Origin: Lytechinus pictus
Lineage: Eukaryota > Echinodermata > Echinoidea > Temnopleuroida > Toxopneustidae
Length of the DNA: 64,000 bases
Reading direction: 5' to 3'
Assembly (NCBI RefSeq): GCF_037042905.1
Contig: NC_087249.1
Span: 38,995,901 to 39,059,900 of the forward strand
Positions 21,986 through 33,600 of this stretch are shown one piece after another; the stretch's first letter is position 1, and each line of letters opens with the position of its first letter. The notes beneath the pieces were generated by a model that was not told where the DNA came from, made no database searches, and saw only the letters and a program-made list of their open reading frames with translations. The translations under genes and the position numbers were made by a program.

Positions 21986-22519
21986 AAAATCAGATCGAAA
22001 ATCGGATCGGCAGTTAAGCTTCTAAAATCGAAATCGAATCGAAAATCGAATCGGCGATGTTTAAAAACAAAGGAATACATCAAAATGTTGTTCGCGGTCG
22101 CGCGCATCTTCCTGACAAAGTCACAAAGACGAATGACTTGGAATGGAAGTCGCCAACATGCGCGATCGTTTGGAACATGTTTTAAAGCCAGGGGTTTTGA
22201 GGTGTAATTGCTTTAAAATAAACCGAGTGATTTTTATTAGAAAGATAAATGAAAGACGCATCTTCCGAGCAAAGGCGGAAAGGAAAATAAAAATGAAAAA
22301 TATTTCTCATAGATCACAGGTTAATGAACTATCGGCGGGACATCTTTTAGAAGTATTTTTAGGTGCTAGCGATTTAGAATTATTGGAATGATCTCTTACG
22401 ACGCATCATCTTAAAGTCGCAAGTGCAATTAAAATGAAGTAGAAGACGCAAGCACGCACGATGATTTGAAATATGTTATTAAAATGTTTTGGGTAGCTAG
22501 CATTTTCAAATCAATTTGA

Positions 22520-22684
22520 AGTTCACGGCGGGGTCCGCTATCACCACGAGGTTGAAGAGAAGATGTCTATCATCATAAAGGGGGTAAGAGAGTAGCGCAG
22601 TGAGCTCCGTCGGTAATACGACCTTTCAAAGTTCACGGCGGCATCCGCTATCACCACGAGGTTGAAAATAAAATGTATATCATC
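22520..22684 (+). repeat. Satellite A, left part (2 units)
   Basis: Two units of the 110-bp repeat with the signature CCGCTATCACCACGAGGTTG. They are cut off from the main array by a transposon inserted at ATATCATC. Confidence 0.9.
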
Positions 22685-24882
22685 CAGGGTTGTGATAAAA
22701 AACGTTTTTTATTAAAAAAAACAAATAAAACGTTTTTTATTGTTTTAAAACGTTTTAAATCGTTTTAAAACGTTTTTTTCCGACGAATTTTGAAATTTTC
22801 TGTAAATCAATGAAACTATACAGTATGATTTAAGCTCTTGATGCTCTAAATACATTTTTTTAAGTAAGTAAGAGATGACTACAATTTTTAAACTGAATTT
22901 CGAATAGAAAAGTTAATATTTCCCCCCAAATTACTCAACTATAGAAATTGAATACTTAAAAAAACACTAAAGTTGACATTTTATAAGTTAAATCCTCATA
23001 CATTGTACATGTACACGTATCCCATGGTATTTTGAGTCTTATCAATTTAGGGAGGGGTGACAAGAATGGTAGAATGGTAGAAAATGACATGGTCTATGGG
23101 GTTTCAATGCTTAATTTCATTAGATCAATATGCTTTATTTCATTTGAATCAATTACGCCAAATTTAGTGCATGAAATACAAATTTAGGTTTGAATCTGTT
23201 AGCCTTTGATCTGCTTATTTCTGTAATTAAGGAGTTCTGAGGAATTGAGGAAATGCATATTAGAAAAAAATCAGTATAATTTTTTTTTTTTAATTTATTA
23301 ATGAACATTTGAAAAAAACCTTCTTCAAATGTTTTTAATGGGATTGTTGTCAATAATTTTCCACTCATCAATAAATTTTGGCGAGAATTCACATTAGATT
23401 TATACATAAAATCACATTTTAAAGCAATTCAGGGTCTGACATACTCTTGTGTAATATCATGACCGCATACCCATGCATGCATCCCAAAAATAGTCTTGAA
23501 CGATATGACGTGGCCTTGTTGTGTGATGGATATGTCATATAATTTTTTGGGGGAGGGCAATTGAAGTCCCCTAGGACTGTTACGGGTCAAAGTTTGCTGG
23601 CTGATTATCTTTAATATACGGTTTAAAGTACTTTTCTACATCTCTACAAATCGCAAAGTTTGCTTTCACGTATAGTCTTGTACCTAGGAGTACGATGTCA
23701 GTTTTACAGTCTATTTGTAAAATATTGTTATGGGCGATTCCAATTGTCAGTGCATTACACTTTTCTAATACTTGGTGTCTTCAATTTTATAGGGACAAAT
23801 CTTTGTCAAGTTTATACTGTTACTTTATCTTGACTTCTGAGGCTTGTAAATAATACATACAGAATTATGGACGCCATGATGTCCCAAAAGTCTGTCAGTC
23901 GCATTACAAAAAAAGGAAATGGAAAAAAGTGACTGATTACTTTTTATCTTTCTTTCATTCCAAAGCACTTTTACCAATTTCAATACAAAGCATTACTTAC
24001 ATATAGAAGTCTCAAACAAGAGATTTGAATTTGGGAAGCAGCTACGAGTTTCTTTTGTGAATACAAAAACTCCGGTCAGTCACATTACACAAATTTGACA
24101 TTTTTTTACCCCTTCCTGCAACTTGTATTGGCAAATTTTCTTTTAATATGATGTAAAATAATGACCTTGAGATTATCCAACTGAAATTTTTTCAAAACAA
24201 ACAATAGTTAACGTTTAAATTGAAATTAAGTTTAAAAATATATGTAGTCCCATGTATATAATTTTTTGTTTCGGATTCTCCTAGGAGATGCGTAAGAATT
24301 TTTTTTTAGGCTTTAGAATTATGATTACCCATATGAGTTTTAATAGAAAATTCTGATCCAGATTTGAAATGGATCCAATATAAAATTTTGGAAAATGTCC
24401 ACTTTTGCTTGGAATCGGCCTTAGGCCTATGCTTGTGCCACACTTCCACTTCATTCAAGTACTCTACTACTACGTTTATTTGAGTTTATTTCAAATGCTT
24501 CTTTTCCTATCCAAAAATTTAGCAGAACACTCAGATATGTTTGTTATTATGAGATTATTCTTATGGATTGATGTGCACAATAGAACATGGAGGAAAGGAA
24601 GTTGACAAATTTAAGCAATGGAGAAGGGGAGAATAAAGGGGGAAAGAGAAGAGGAGAAAAGGAGTGGTGTTGAGAAAGAGTTTTAGCTATAGTTATAAGA
24701 AGATAATACACAGCTTAAGAAATAAAAGTATTGATAAAAAAAAATAATCTAACCATGAAAATTTACAACACACAAGTCTATGCAGTGTTTTAAAACACGT
24801 TTTTTTTGTAAAAAAAACAGGTGTTTTAAAACGCGTTTTAAAACATGTTTTAAAACGCACCGTTTAAAACGTGCCAACCCTG
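22685..24882. mobile_element. hAT-like transposon inserted in satellite A, perfect 8-bp duplication
   Basis: The left end CAGGGTTG and right end CAACCCTG are flanked by ATATCATC on both sides (22677-22684, 24883-24890). Subterminal blocks of ACGTTTT/TTTAAAACG repeats lie just inside both ends, the kind of array hAT transposases bind. No long reading frame is present in 2198 bases, so it is non-autonomous. Removing it restores an uninterrupted satellite unit. Confidence 0.92.
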
Positions 24883-26240
24883 ATATCATCATAAACGATG
24901 TAAGAGAGTAACGCAATAAGCTCCGTCAATAGTACAGTCTTTAAAAGTTTATGGCGGGGTCCGCTATCACCACGAGGTTGAAGAGAAGATTTATATCATT
25001 ATAAACGATGTAAGAGAGTAACGCAATGAGCTCCGTCAGTAGCACGATCTTTAAAAGTTCACGGCGGGGTCCGCTATCACCACGAGGTTGAAAATAAAAT
25101 GTATATCATCATAAACGATGTAAGATATCATCATAAACGATGTAAGAGAGTAACGCAATAAGCTCCGTCAATAGTACAGTCTTTAAAAGTTTATGGCGGG
25201 GTCCGCTATCACCACGAGGTTGAAGAGAAGATTTATATCATTATAAAGGGGGTAAGAGAGTAGCGCAGTGAGCTCCGTCGGTAATACGACCTTTCAAAGT
25301 TCACGGCGGCATCCGCTATCACCACGAGGTTGAAAATAAAATGTATATCATCATAAACGATGTAAGAGAGTAACGCAGTGAGCTCCGTCGGTAATACGAC
25401 CTTTCAAAGTTCACGGCGGCATCCGCTATCACCACGAGGTTGAATATAAAATGTATATCATCATAAACAATGTAAGAGAGTAACGCAATAAGCTCCGTCA
25501 ATAGTACAGTCTTTAAAAGTTTATGGCAGGGTCCGCTATCACCACGAGGTTGAAGAGAAGATTTATATCATTATAAACGGGGTAAGAGAGTAGCGCAGTG
25601 AGCTCCGTCGGTAATACGACCTTTCAAAGTTCACGGCGGCTTCCGCTATCACCACGAGGTTGAAAATAAAATGAATATCATCATAAACGATGTAAGAGAG
25701 CAACGCAATAAGCTCCGTCAATAGTACAGTCTTTAAAGGTTTATCATGGCGGGGTCTGCTATCACCACGAGGTTGAAGAGAAGATTTATATCATTATAAA
25801 CGATGTAAGAGAGTAACGCAGTGAGCTCCGTCAGTAGCACGATCTTTAAAAGTCACGGCGGGGTCCTCTATCACCACGAGGTTGAAAATAAAATGTATAT
25901 CATCATAAACGATGTAAGAGAGTAACGCAATAAGCTACGTCAATAGTACAGTCTTTAAAAGTTTATGGCGGGGTCCGCTATCACCACGAGGTTGAAGAGA
26001 AGATTTATATCATTATAAAGGGGGTAAGAGAGTAGCGCAGTGAGCTCCGTCGGTAATACGACCTTTCAAAGTTCACGGCGGCATCCGCTATCACCACGAG
26101 GTTGAAAATGAAATGTATATAATCATAAACGATGTAAGAGAGTAACGCAGTGAGCTCCGTCGGTAATTCGACCTTTCAAAGTTCACGGCGGCATCCGCTA
26201 TCACCATGAGTTGGAAGAGAAGATATCTATCCTCTTAAAC
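24883..26240 (+). repeat. Satellite A, main array (about 12 units of ~110 bp)
   Basis: The motif TATCACCACGAGGTTGAA recurs 12 times at 108-113-base intervals, except for one partial duplication near 25125. Two unit types alternate irregularly (...GAAGAGAAGATTTATATC and ...GAAAATAAAATGTATATC), giving a partial 220-bp higher-order pattern. The last unit is mutated (CACCATGAG). Confidence 0.93.
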
Positions 26241-26989
26241 ATCGCCATAGATAATATCGCGTCTTTCTCCCTGAATAATGCGACCTCTAAATAGCTAGCA
26301 CCTCAAAAACAATCTTGAAATATGTTCTGAGCGATCACGCACTGTAACCAGATCTACGCCGATTTTTTATTTTCGATTTTTTTCCTGCAAGGGGCATGAT
26401 CGAAGATCGGCAAGTGATTGCCGATTGTGGTGAAATCGAATGGAATCGGTTGCCGATTGCAAAATCGGTTACAAGCTTATTTATTTCTTTGTCTTTTGAC
26501 TTTGACGCACGGCCAATATGGGAGACTCTCTCCAATAGTGCTGCCACCAAACGGATATCCGAACGGTTTCCGCCCGCGTGGACGGATACCGGTTTTCATT
26601 TTTCGGGTTCGGGTATCCGTGGACACTGATTCACCACTTTCCTGTCACAAAAACTCATTAAATTTAGTAAGACTCACCAACAAAATTCATAAGTTTTAGT
26701 CGCCAATATAATCACCAATGTCAATTAATCTTCTTCGGTAATATATTCTTGCCGAAAACCATCGTTTTTATATCAGTTTTGAAACATGACCTTATATCAG
26801 TTTTGGAGCATGACCGTCCGTGAATGGAGTAAAGTTCCGTTCTGACAACGATGGCGATTTTACTATGGTGTCGCTTAAGATCGTTTTTCTTTCCCGTCTT
26901 ATGTTTTGATGATTTCAAATGCGTAACTCATCGTATATTTTCTTACCTCGACTTTCAATGCGAGTGAAGAATGAAGATAATATTTGAAA

Positions 26990-27450
26990 CCATTTAAGCG
27001 TCAAATAAATGTTGATCGGGTGTGTCATGTTGTTTCTTGTAATTTATTTATCAAATGCAAAATGAATTCTCCTTTTTCTCACAGCAACTTTGGTTACCAA
27101 TGAAGATGATTATTTTTGAAACTATGAAAAGTTGAAAACGTCGAATAAATGTTGATTGCGTGTGTCATGTTGTTTTTGTGATTTATTCATCAAATACATA
27201 ATGAATTCTCCTTTTTCTCACTTACAAATGAAGATGACTATTTTTGAAACTATGAAAACGTCGAATGAATGTTGGCTGCGTGTGACATGTTTTTTGTAAT
27301 TTGTTTAAATTGAAATGCGTAACGAAATATTCATTTTCAGTACTTTTTTCTCACATCAACTTTCGATATGAATGAAGAATGAAGATAATTTTGAAATCAT
27401 GTATAAGTCAAATACATGTTGATTGGCCATTTTATTTTGTTTCTTTTGAT
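26990..27450. repeat. Four diverged ~125-bp tandem units
   Basis: Units share (T)CAAATAAATGTTGAT, GTGTGTCATGTTGTTT, TTTATTTATCAAAT and AATGAATTCTCCTTTTTCTCA; starts near 26998, 27136, 27257 and 27407. Confidence 0.75.
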
Positions 27451-27677
27451 TTATTTATCAAATCCGAAATAATGAATCATCCCTTTTCTTTCTTGAACTG
27501 TCATTAAAATGATTATTGTGGTCGGTTGTGAATCGACGTGTTTTGCAGTAAAACTTACTGGTGATGAATGTAAGTGATTAGTTATTGTTACTGTGATTAA
27601 ATCTTGTCTTGAATCTTTGTTAGAAGTGTGATTATGTTTCAGAAGTTGAGAAATGAGAAGCTTGGCTATAATTTGGG

Positions 27678-28424
27678 GAATGGGGAGAAACCCGACATGA
27701 AAATGAAAATATTTCAAGTACGATCCCATTTGAAGGTGTAGCGAGTGTAATGTGACCAAATATATATCGGACGATTCACTCCAGACACGTCCAGACAGGA
27801 CAGCACGTGCGTGAGCTGAATGATGTAGGCCTGTCTGGTTTTGGGCTTTTAGCAATAGTAGACTCGCTCTTACACTCGCCTCGGCCAAATTCATTGCATC
27901 TTATTTCATTCGATCGGAACTAACAAATAAACACACATACTCTCGCAACCATTTAATGGGATCGTAACTAGGCCCGACTTGTATAACTCAAATAATAGTC
28001 ATTTACTAAATAGCTTACACAGTCATACGATCTACATTTGTAGCCGTAGCCTCACGCTAACTCACATTAGTCAAATCCGATTGCAAAACAGGAATGGGGA
28101 GAAACCCGACATGAAAATGAAAATATAATAAATATTCCAAGTACGATCCCATTTGAAGGTGTAGCGAGTGTAATGTGGCCAAATATATGTCGGACGATTC
28201 ACTCCAGACACGTCCAGTCAGGACAGCACGTGCGCGAGCTGAATGATGTAGGCCTGTCTGGTTTTAGACTTAGTAATAGTAGACTCGCTCTTACACTCGC
28301 TTCGGTCAAATTCATTGCATCTTATTTCATTCGATCGGAACTAAAAAATAAACACACATACTCTCGCAACCATTAAATGGGATCGTAACTAGGCCCGACT
28401 TGTATAACTCAAATAATAGTCAAT
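27678..28424. repeat. ~340-bp direct duplication inside the hAT-like element
   Basis: The segment beginning GAATGGGGAGAAACCCGACA at 27678 is repeated at 28091 with few differences, through GATCGTAACTAGGCCCGAC and AACTCAAATAATAGTCA. Small indels, such as ATAATAAATATTCC, distinguish the copies. Confidence 0.92.
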
Positions 28425-29121
28425 CAAATCCGATTGCAAAACAGATTCAACCAAAAATATTCAGCTTCTCGTAATTTCGTGGTTTTCAGAAATATGTTAA
28501 TTAGCGCACGCTGACTCTCGCCATCATCGGATAGGTTCAAAACTCAAATATAACTGAAAATCTTAAATATAACTCAAATAATTGCAAATGGATATTATTT
28601 TTTATATTTTAGGGTAAAATTTCGGATACCCGTCCGCCGTCCGGTTTTCAGTGTCGGGTATCTGAATATTGAAATATCCGTTTCAAGTCAGGCCTACTCT
28701 CCAATTTGGGAGATTGTCTCCCATATTGGAGACTTGCTTTGCAAAAGAGTAAAAGAAACGACACCAACAAAAGTGTAAATTTTTCCATCCAAAATTTTGT
28801 CTCACTGAGGTCAGAAGCCCATTTGTTTTGTGTGTGGATGACAACAAAAATCCTTATCAAAACAAAAGTAGACGGTGGATTTTTAAAGTAGACGGTGAAA
28901 AGGGGTAATTTTTCATGAGGAATCTGCTTATCACATTTTTATTTGCCGCCAAGCTAATCCTTTTGCAGCAAATGTAAACAAATGAAATTAGTCTACCAAA
29001 CTGGAGACTGTCTCTGAAATTGGATACCCAAATTCTTTACAAAAGTCTCTGATATTGGAGATAATCTCTCTCATGGGAGACAGTCTCCCATATTGGCCGT
29101 GCGCCTCTACTGTTGAGTCTG

Positions 29122-29503
29122 ATACCCCTTTCATAAACCCAATTATGCGGCTAATAGCAGCATAATTTGGTCATAAAATTGGAGGAGGACCAGAGTTATC
29201 CGCATTATTTTGATGCTGCAATTATCCGCATAATAGCAGCATCGGGACAAGATTTTGAGTTTATGAACGTATTTCCAAATAATGCGGATAATTGCCATGG
29301 TGCGGTCACAACGTCACCCTTTTCCAACACAACCGCATCGGAGGGGGCGTGTCCAGTTGTCATGACGATTATCCGCCTTTTTCAGGACGGGCGCTTGTAA
29401 AAATAATGCGGATAATTTTCGGAGTTTGGAAACGCAATTTTTATTGAATTATCCGCATTACTATTAGGCGGCTAATTGGAGGATAGGTTTATGAAAGGGG
29501 TAT
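29122..29503. mobile_element. MITE with ATACCCCTTTCATAAACC ends
   Basis: Left ATACCCCTTTCATAAACC, right GGTTTATGAAAGGGGTAT, exact inverses. The interior has several AATTATCCGCAT/ATGCGGATAATT and GCGGCTAAT motifs in both orientations, so a short open frame through it is not a gene. Confidence 0.9.
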
Positions 29504-30963
29504 GACTTGAGTTTGACTTAATTCATTTTTGTCTTTTAATATTTTATTATTTCACCTTCAATTTTCTTTCTATAATTCTTTGTTCTTTCATTTTTTCATG
29601 TACATACTATCTATACTTGTAAGGTCTATAGGCATACCCAGTTGTTGTGTGTCGGGAAAATCAATTTTAAACAGCCATTTGGAAAATTTAACAGGAAAAT
29701 TTCAAGCAATTTTTGGTATAAACTGTTAAGTAATAGTAGGCCTAATAATATTAGTACAGAGAAGAAATCAAACTGAAGAAGATTAAGATCTACAACTATT
29801 GCAATTTGCATTTATATTTTTGTGTAGATCTTATCCAAAGCCAAAAAGAAGGCTTCAAAATTTGAACGTGTCTGGACACCTCACCCCCCATCCTAATCAA
29901 ATTTTATATTTCTTTGTCTTTAATTATAAGATCTTAATCCTTTCATCTTTTCCTCTTTCAATACTAATACTAATGTAACTGATTTTTATTCCAATTCCCG
30001 ATCTGATTTTCCCCTTTTTTCTACATTTTTCCGAACTCTAATTTTTGACGAGTAGGAAAAAAATCGGATCGGAAAAACCAAAACATAACATGACAAAAAA
30101 CATGTGGCGACATGTTTGCCATCAAAATGCGCCAATGATTTGTTTTAATCTCGGACAAAAGCGGTGAAAGGAGAAGAAAATAATGATTTGTTATGATCTC
30201 CGACGTAATCGGAGAAAGAAGATGATGAATTATTTTGATCTCCGACATACTCGGAGGAAGAAGAAAAAGATGATGATGATGATGATTGGTGATAATTTGT
30301 TTTAATCTCCGACAAAAACGGAGGACGAAGAAAAACAACAAGATGATATGTTTTGATCTTAAGCGGAGACAAATACAATTTAGTTGAACACGCTGACATG
30401 CGCGGTAATGTTTACGACTATGCGTCCTCTAAATGCCACCGCACACCTTACGACTGTTCGTGATCCGATTTTGGAACAAATCGCATTTTGCTCATTTTTT
30501 GAAAATGTGAATGGAACATATCATTTTATTTGAGGTTAAAATTAATAGAAAGAATACTAATATAACCATTTTGAAAGATTGCAAGCCTTTATTTTGGAGT
30601 AAATGCCAAATTAGTTTCAAATCGTAGCCAATTGTATGACTGCTATGACGTCATTACGAATAGATATTAAATTCGCTTTTATTTTAAGAAGGATGAGAGC
30701 ATAGTCACAGATATGAACATAGGTATTCGTACGATGATTTAGAACATAACACAGTAAAAAATCCCAAGTCTCAATATTAGCATCAAATTCTACTACGTTT
30801 TATTCTGAAATCGGGTCGCAGACCAATCGTAAGGTGTGCGGTCACCTTAAGAGTTTGGGATTATCTCCGCCATCACCACGATGTTATAGAGAGGGTGAAT
30901 ATCATTGGAAACAACTTCGGATAGTAGTGCGTCTATTTCGGTATTAAGTCATGCGACCTCTAA

Positions 30964-31263
30964 GGCCCGTATTCTGAAGTCGGGTTTAAATTAAACTCAG
31001 GTTTAAAGTTGTGGTTTAAGTATGGATAGCCAATTGTTACATAAATCACTAACAGTAGAGATATAATATTTCACCTCATTTGGCTCTCAAATAATTCATA
31101 ATTGTGTAGAAAGTATAAATAGATTATTGTCTGCACCATCAATGAATCAGGAAAGAGCACAGTAAACATAAGAAATATACAAATTTTGACACTTTTGGCT
31201 TCCCATAATTTAGCACAGAGTTCGACCATGGTCTAAGTTAAACCTGACTTCAGAATATGGGCC
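30964..31263. mobile_element. 300-bp MITE, TAA target duplication
   Basis: Left GGCCCGTATTCTGAAGTCGG, right CTGACTTCAGAATATGGGCC, both flanked by TAA. A 3-base T-A-rich duplication fits the Harbinger superfamily. Inserted in satellite B. A decayed relative lies at 34888-35190. Confidence 0.85.
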
Positions 31264-31270
31264 TAAGAGT

Positions 31271-31862
31271 TTAAAGGAGAATGAAACTCTTGGAGCAAGT
31301 TAGCTTTTGTGAAAGCAGAAAAATCAAAGAATAAGATCAACAAAAGTTTGAGTAAAATAGGACTAGCAATAGAAGAGTTATGAGCATTTGAATGTCGAGA
31401 TCACTAATGCTATGGAGATCCTCCCATTGGCAACGCAACCAAGATCTATGATATCACAGATGAACAACTCTCCCCTTTTGGACACTGAAAACATACCCCA
31501 AAACATCTCTTTTTGCTCATTCTAATCATATGACAAACGATTCATCAATGATATAATGTTGTGAAACCTCTGTACTTGTCCTCTCATAAAGAGAACACCT
31601 CACCTTGTGATAGATTCTATAAAAGTGAGAATATAAGTGAAATAAGTACTAAAGCAATGAGGGAGTTGTACGTGTGTGACATCACAGATCTTGGTCGCAT
31701 TGCCAATGGGAGGATCTACATGGCATTAGAGATCTCAATATTCAAATGCTCATAAATTTCTTATTATTCATTCAATCTTCCTCAAATTTTCAACAATATG
31801 TTTCTTTGATTTTTCTCTTTGATATGGATTCAGCTGGTTTCAAGGGTTTCATTCTCCTTTAA
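31271..31862. mobile_element. Palindromic MITE, TTAAAGGAGAATGAAAC ends
   Basis: Left TTAAAGGAGAATGAAACTCT, right GGGTTTCATTCTCCTTTAA. Internal segments are also inverted, such as GGAGATCCTCCCATTGGCAA against TTGCCAATGGGAGGATCTAC. Inserted in satellite B, eight bases from the preceding MITE. Confidence 0.9.
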
Positions 31863-32740
31863 GATTGCCTCCGCCATCACCACGATGTTGTAGAGAAGGT
31901 AAATATCATTGGAAACAACTTCAGATTGTAGTGCGCCTATTTCGGTAGGTCATGCGTCCTCTAAGAGTTTACGATTGCCTCCGCCATCACTACAATGTTG
32001 TAGAGAAGGTGAATATCATCGTAAACAACTATGGATAATAGTGCGTCTATTTCGGTAGGTCATGCGTCCTCTAAGAGTTTACGATTCCCTCCGCCATCAC
32101 TATGATGTTGTAGAGAAGGTGAATATCATCGTAAACAACTTTGGATAATAGTGCGTCTATTTCGCTAGGTCACATGCGTCCTCTAAGAGTTTACGATTAC
32201 CTCCGCCATCACTACAATGTTGTAGAGAAGGTGAATATCATCGTAAACAACTATGGATAATAGTGCGTCTATTTCGGTAGGTCATGCGTCCTCTAAGAGT
32301 TTACGATTCCCTCCGCCATCACTATGATGTTGTAGAGAAGGTGAATATCATCGTAAACAACTTTGGATAATAGTGCGTCTATTTCGGTAGGTCATGCGTC
32401 CTCTAAGAGTTTACGATTGCCTCCGCCATCATCACGATGTTGTAGAGAAGAGGACTATCGTTGATCGGCGGTAGTGTCGCGCGCTGCATCATCTTTATCT
32501 TCTTTTCCTTCCTCCAATTATGTCGGAGATCAAAACAAATCATCATCTTCTTCCTCCGCTTTTGTCGGAGATCAAAACAAATTCTGTCATCAGTGTAGCT
32601 TGCAGCATTTGTCCACGTGCAGGCCACCCACAAATTTTAATGTATTTTTTTGTTTTTGAATATCTGCCGATCCGATATCTGAACCGATTCCGATTTTAGG
32701 AGCAAAACTTCTGAACCGAACTCCGATCCCGTTATTGATC

Positions 32741-33177
32741 TAACTTACAACATTATTAACTAATGCTACTAATGTATTTCTTTGTTTTGATCCTTTCATC
32801 TTTTCCTGTATCAATTGTATTTTGTTGTTTTTATTCTTTTTTTCATCTTTTTTTTCTTTCAAATCATACATTCTTTTTTTAATCCTTCTTTCAATATCGT
32901 CATTTCCTCTATCAATTGGAATTTATTTTTTTTGTTTTAATTCTTATTTCATCTTCTCGTCTAGACTAAAATATTATGCATTTCTGTCTTTTTTCCTCCA
33001 TTTTCTTTTCTATAATTTCTCATGTATTGTTTTTTTTTTCTTCTCATTTTTTTTCTCATACAGTTAGAATGTCTTTTTTTATCATCTATTTCCCATCGCA
33101 GCAAGAAAGCGCTTTACCAAGATGACTTCTGTTTTCTGGTCTGTGACTGTTAAGATAAATCTACTCTCAAACAGTGG
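32741..33177. other. Pyrimidine-rich AT stretch
   Basis: T/C-rich low-complexity sequence; Phe/Leu/Ser-rich open frames are compositional. It partly repeats 29916-29960 (GATCCTTTCATCTTTTCCT). Confidence 0.5.
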
Positions 33178-33600
33178 ATCACATGATTAATTTTCATTTG
33201 GTCCAATCGCCAACTCGTCTACTATCATTTGGTCTTCCATCAGTTCGTCCAATATCTACATGGTCTTATTGCCATTTCTTCCACTCATCATTTCGTTTAA
33301 TAACCAGTTGGTCCAATAGCCATTTAGTCCATATTATACCATTTGGTCTAATTAGACTAAGTGTTAATTGGGCAAAATGAATGAAAATAAAACAAATATT
33401 ATAAATATTAGACCAACTGGTTATGAGACAAAATGGTCATAGACGAACTGGTGATTACAATGTAGACAAAGTGATGGTTGGACCAAATGGTTATTAGACT
33501 AAATGGTTGTAAGACGAAATGTTGATGGATGGAATGGCATTAGACTAAATGAAGGTAGACCAAATGGTGTGTGGACGAATTGGCAATTTACCGATCACGC
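33178..33600. repeat. GGTCYA/TRGACC foldback repeat, copy 1
   Basis: Short units such as CCATTTGGTCTAAT and ATTAGACCAAATGG occur about every 25 bases, direct in the left half and inverted in the right. The whole is close to a palindrome centred near 33390. A relative lies at 46640-47085. Confidence 0.8.

Larger units (their letters stand above)
21985..26470. mobile_element. Large composite element with ATCGGATCGG-type ends enclosing satellite A
   Basis: The left edge has clustered AAAATCGGATCGGCAG, AATCGAATCG and AAAATCGAATCGGCG. The right edge (26390-26470) has the inverted-looking GATCGAAGATCGGCAAG and ATCGGTTGCCGATTGC. Between them lie satellite A and the 2.2-kb hAT-like insertion. Exact ends and target duplication could not be fixed. 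The same edge motif surrounds satellite B at 30.06-32.74 kb. Confidence 0.5.
26537..28697. mobile_element. hAT-like 2.2-kb insertion with 8-bp duplication TCTCCAAT
   Basis: It is flanked by TCTCCAAT at 26529-26536 and 28698-28705. Just inside are inverted, CCGGTTTTC-bearing blocks (CGGATATCCG...CGGATACCGGTTTTC on the left; GGATACCCGTCC...GTCCGGTTTTCAGTG on the right). The terminal inverted repeat is short and imperfect. Internal tandem duplications are annotated separately. No transposase recognised. Confidence 0.8.
26505..29104. mobile_element. MITE with GCACGGCCAATATGGGAGAC ends, split by a later insertion
   Basis: The outer left end GCACGGCCAATATGGGAGAC is the exact inverse of the outer right end GTCTCCCATATTGGCCGTGC (29083-29102). 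Between them, and interrupted by the element at 26537-28697, are repeats of TCTCC(C)ATATTGGAGA. The original element was only about 440 bases. Confidence 0.85.
30865..32455 (+). repeat. Satellite B (about 7 units of ~110 bp), interrupted by two MITEs
   Basis: The motif CTCCGCCATCACCACGATGT starts near 30868, 31869, 31979, 32089, 32203, 32310 and 32422. Alignment by eye with satellite A shows shared order: CCGC(C/T)ATCACCACGA(G/T)GTTG, GAGAAG, ATATCAT, AAACA/GA, GTCTTT or GTCCTCTAAGAGTTTA. They are diverged relatives. Confidence 0.88.
30060..32740. mobile_element. Large composite element with ATCGGATCGG-type ends enclosing satellite B
   Basis: The left edge AAATCGGATCGGAAAAACC and the right edge GCCGATCCGATATCTGAACC are inverse-like. 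Inside them are inverted blocks of CTCCGACAAAAACGGAGGA (30128-30360) and GTCGGAGATCAAAACAAAT (32524-32582). Satellite B and two MITEs fill the centre. Boundaries are approximate. Confidence 0.5.

Noticed and set aside
22520..26240. CRISPR-like array
   Set aside because: Units are contiguous 110-bp satellite copies without unique spacers, in eukaryotic DNA.
27451..27894. 147-codon frame on the minus strand
   Set aside because: It lies in a duplicated block of a non-autonomous transposon, lacks domain features, and the second copy does not keep it intact.
29167..29400. 77-codon gene
   Set aside because: Entirely within a MITE with perfect inverted ends.
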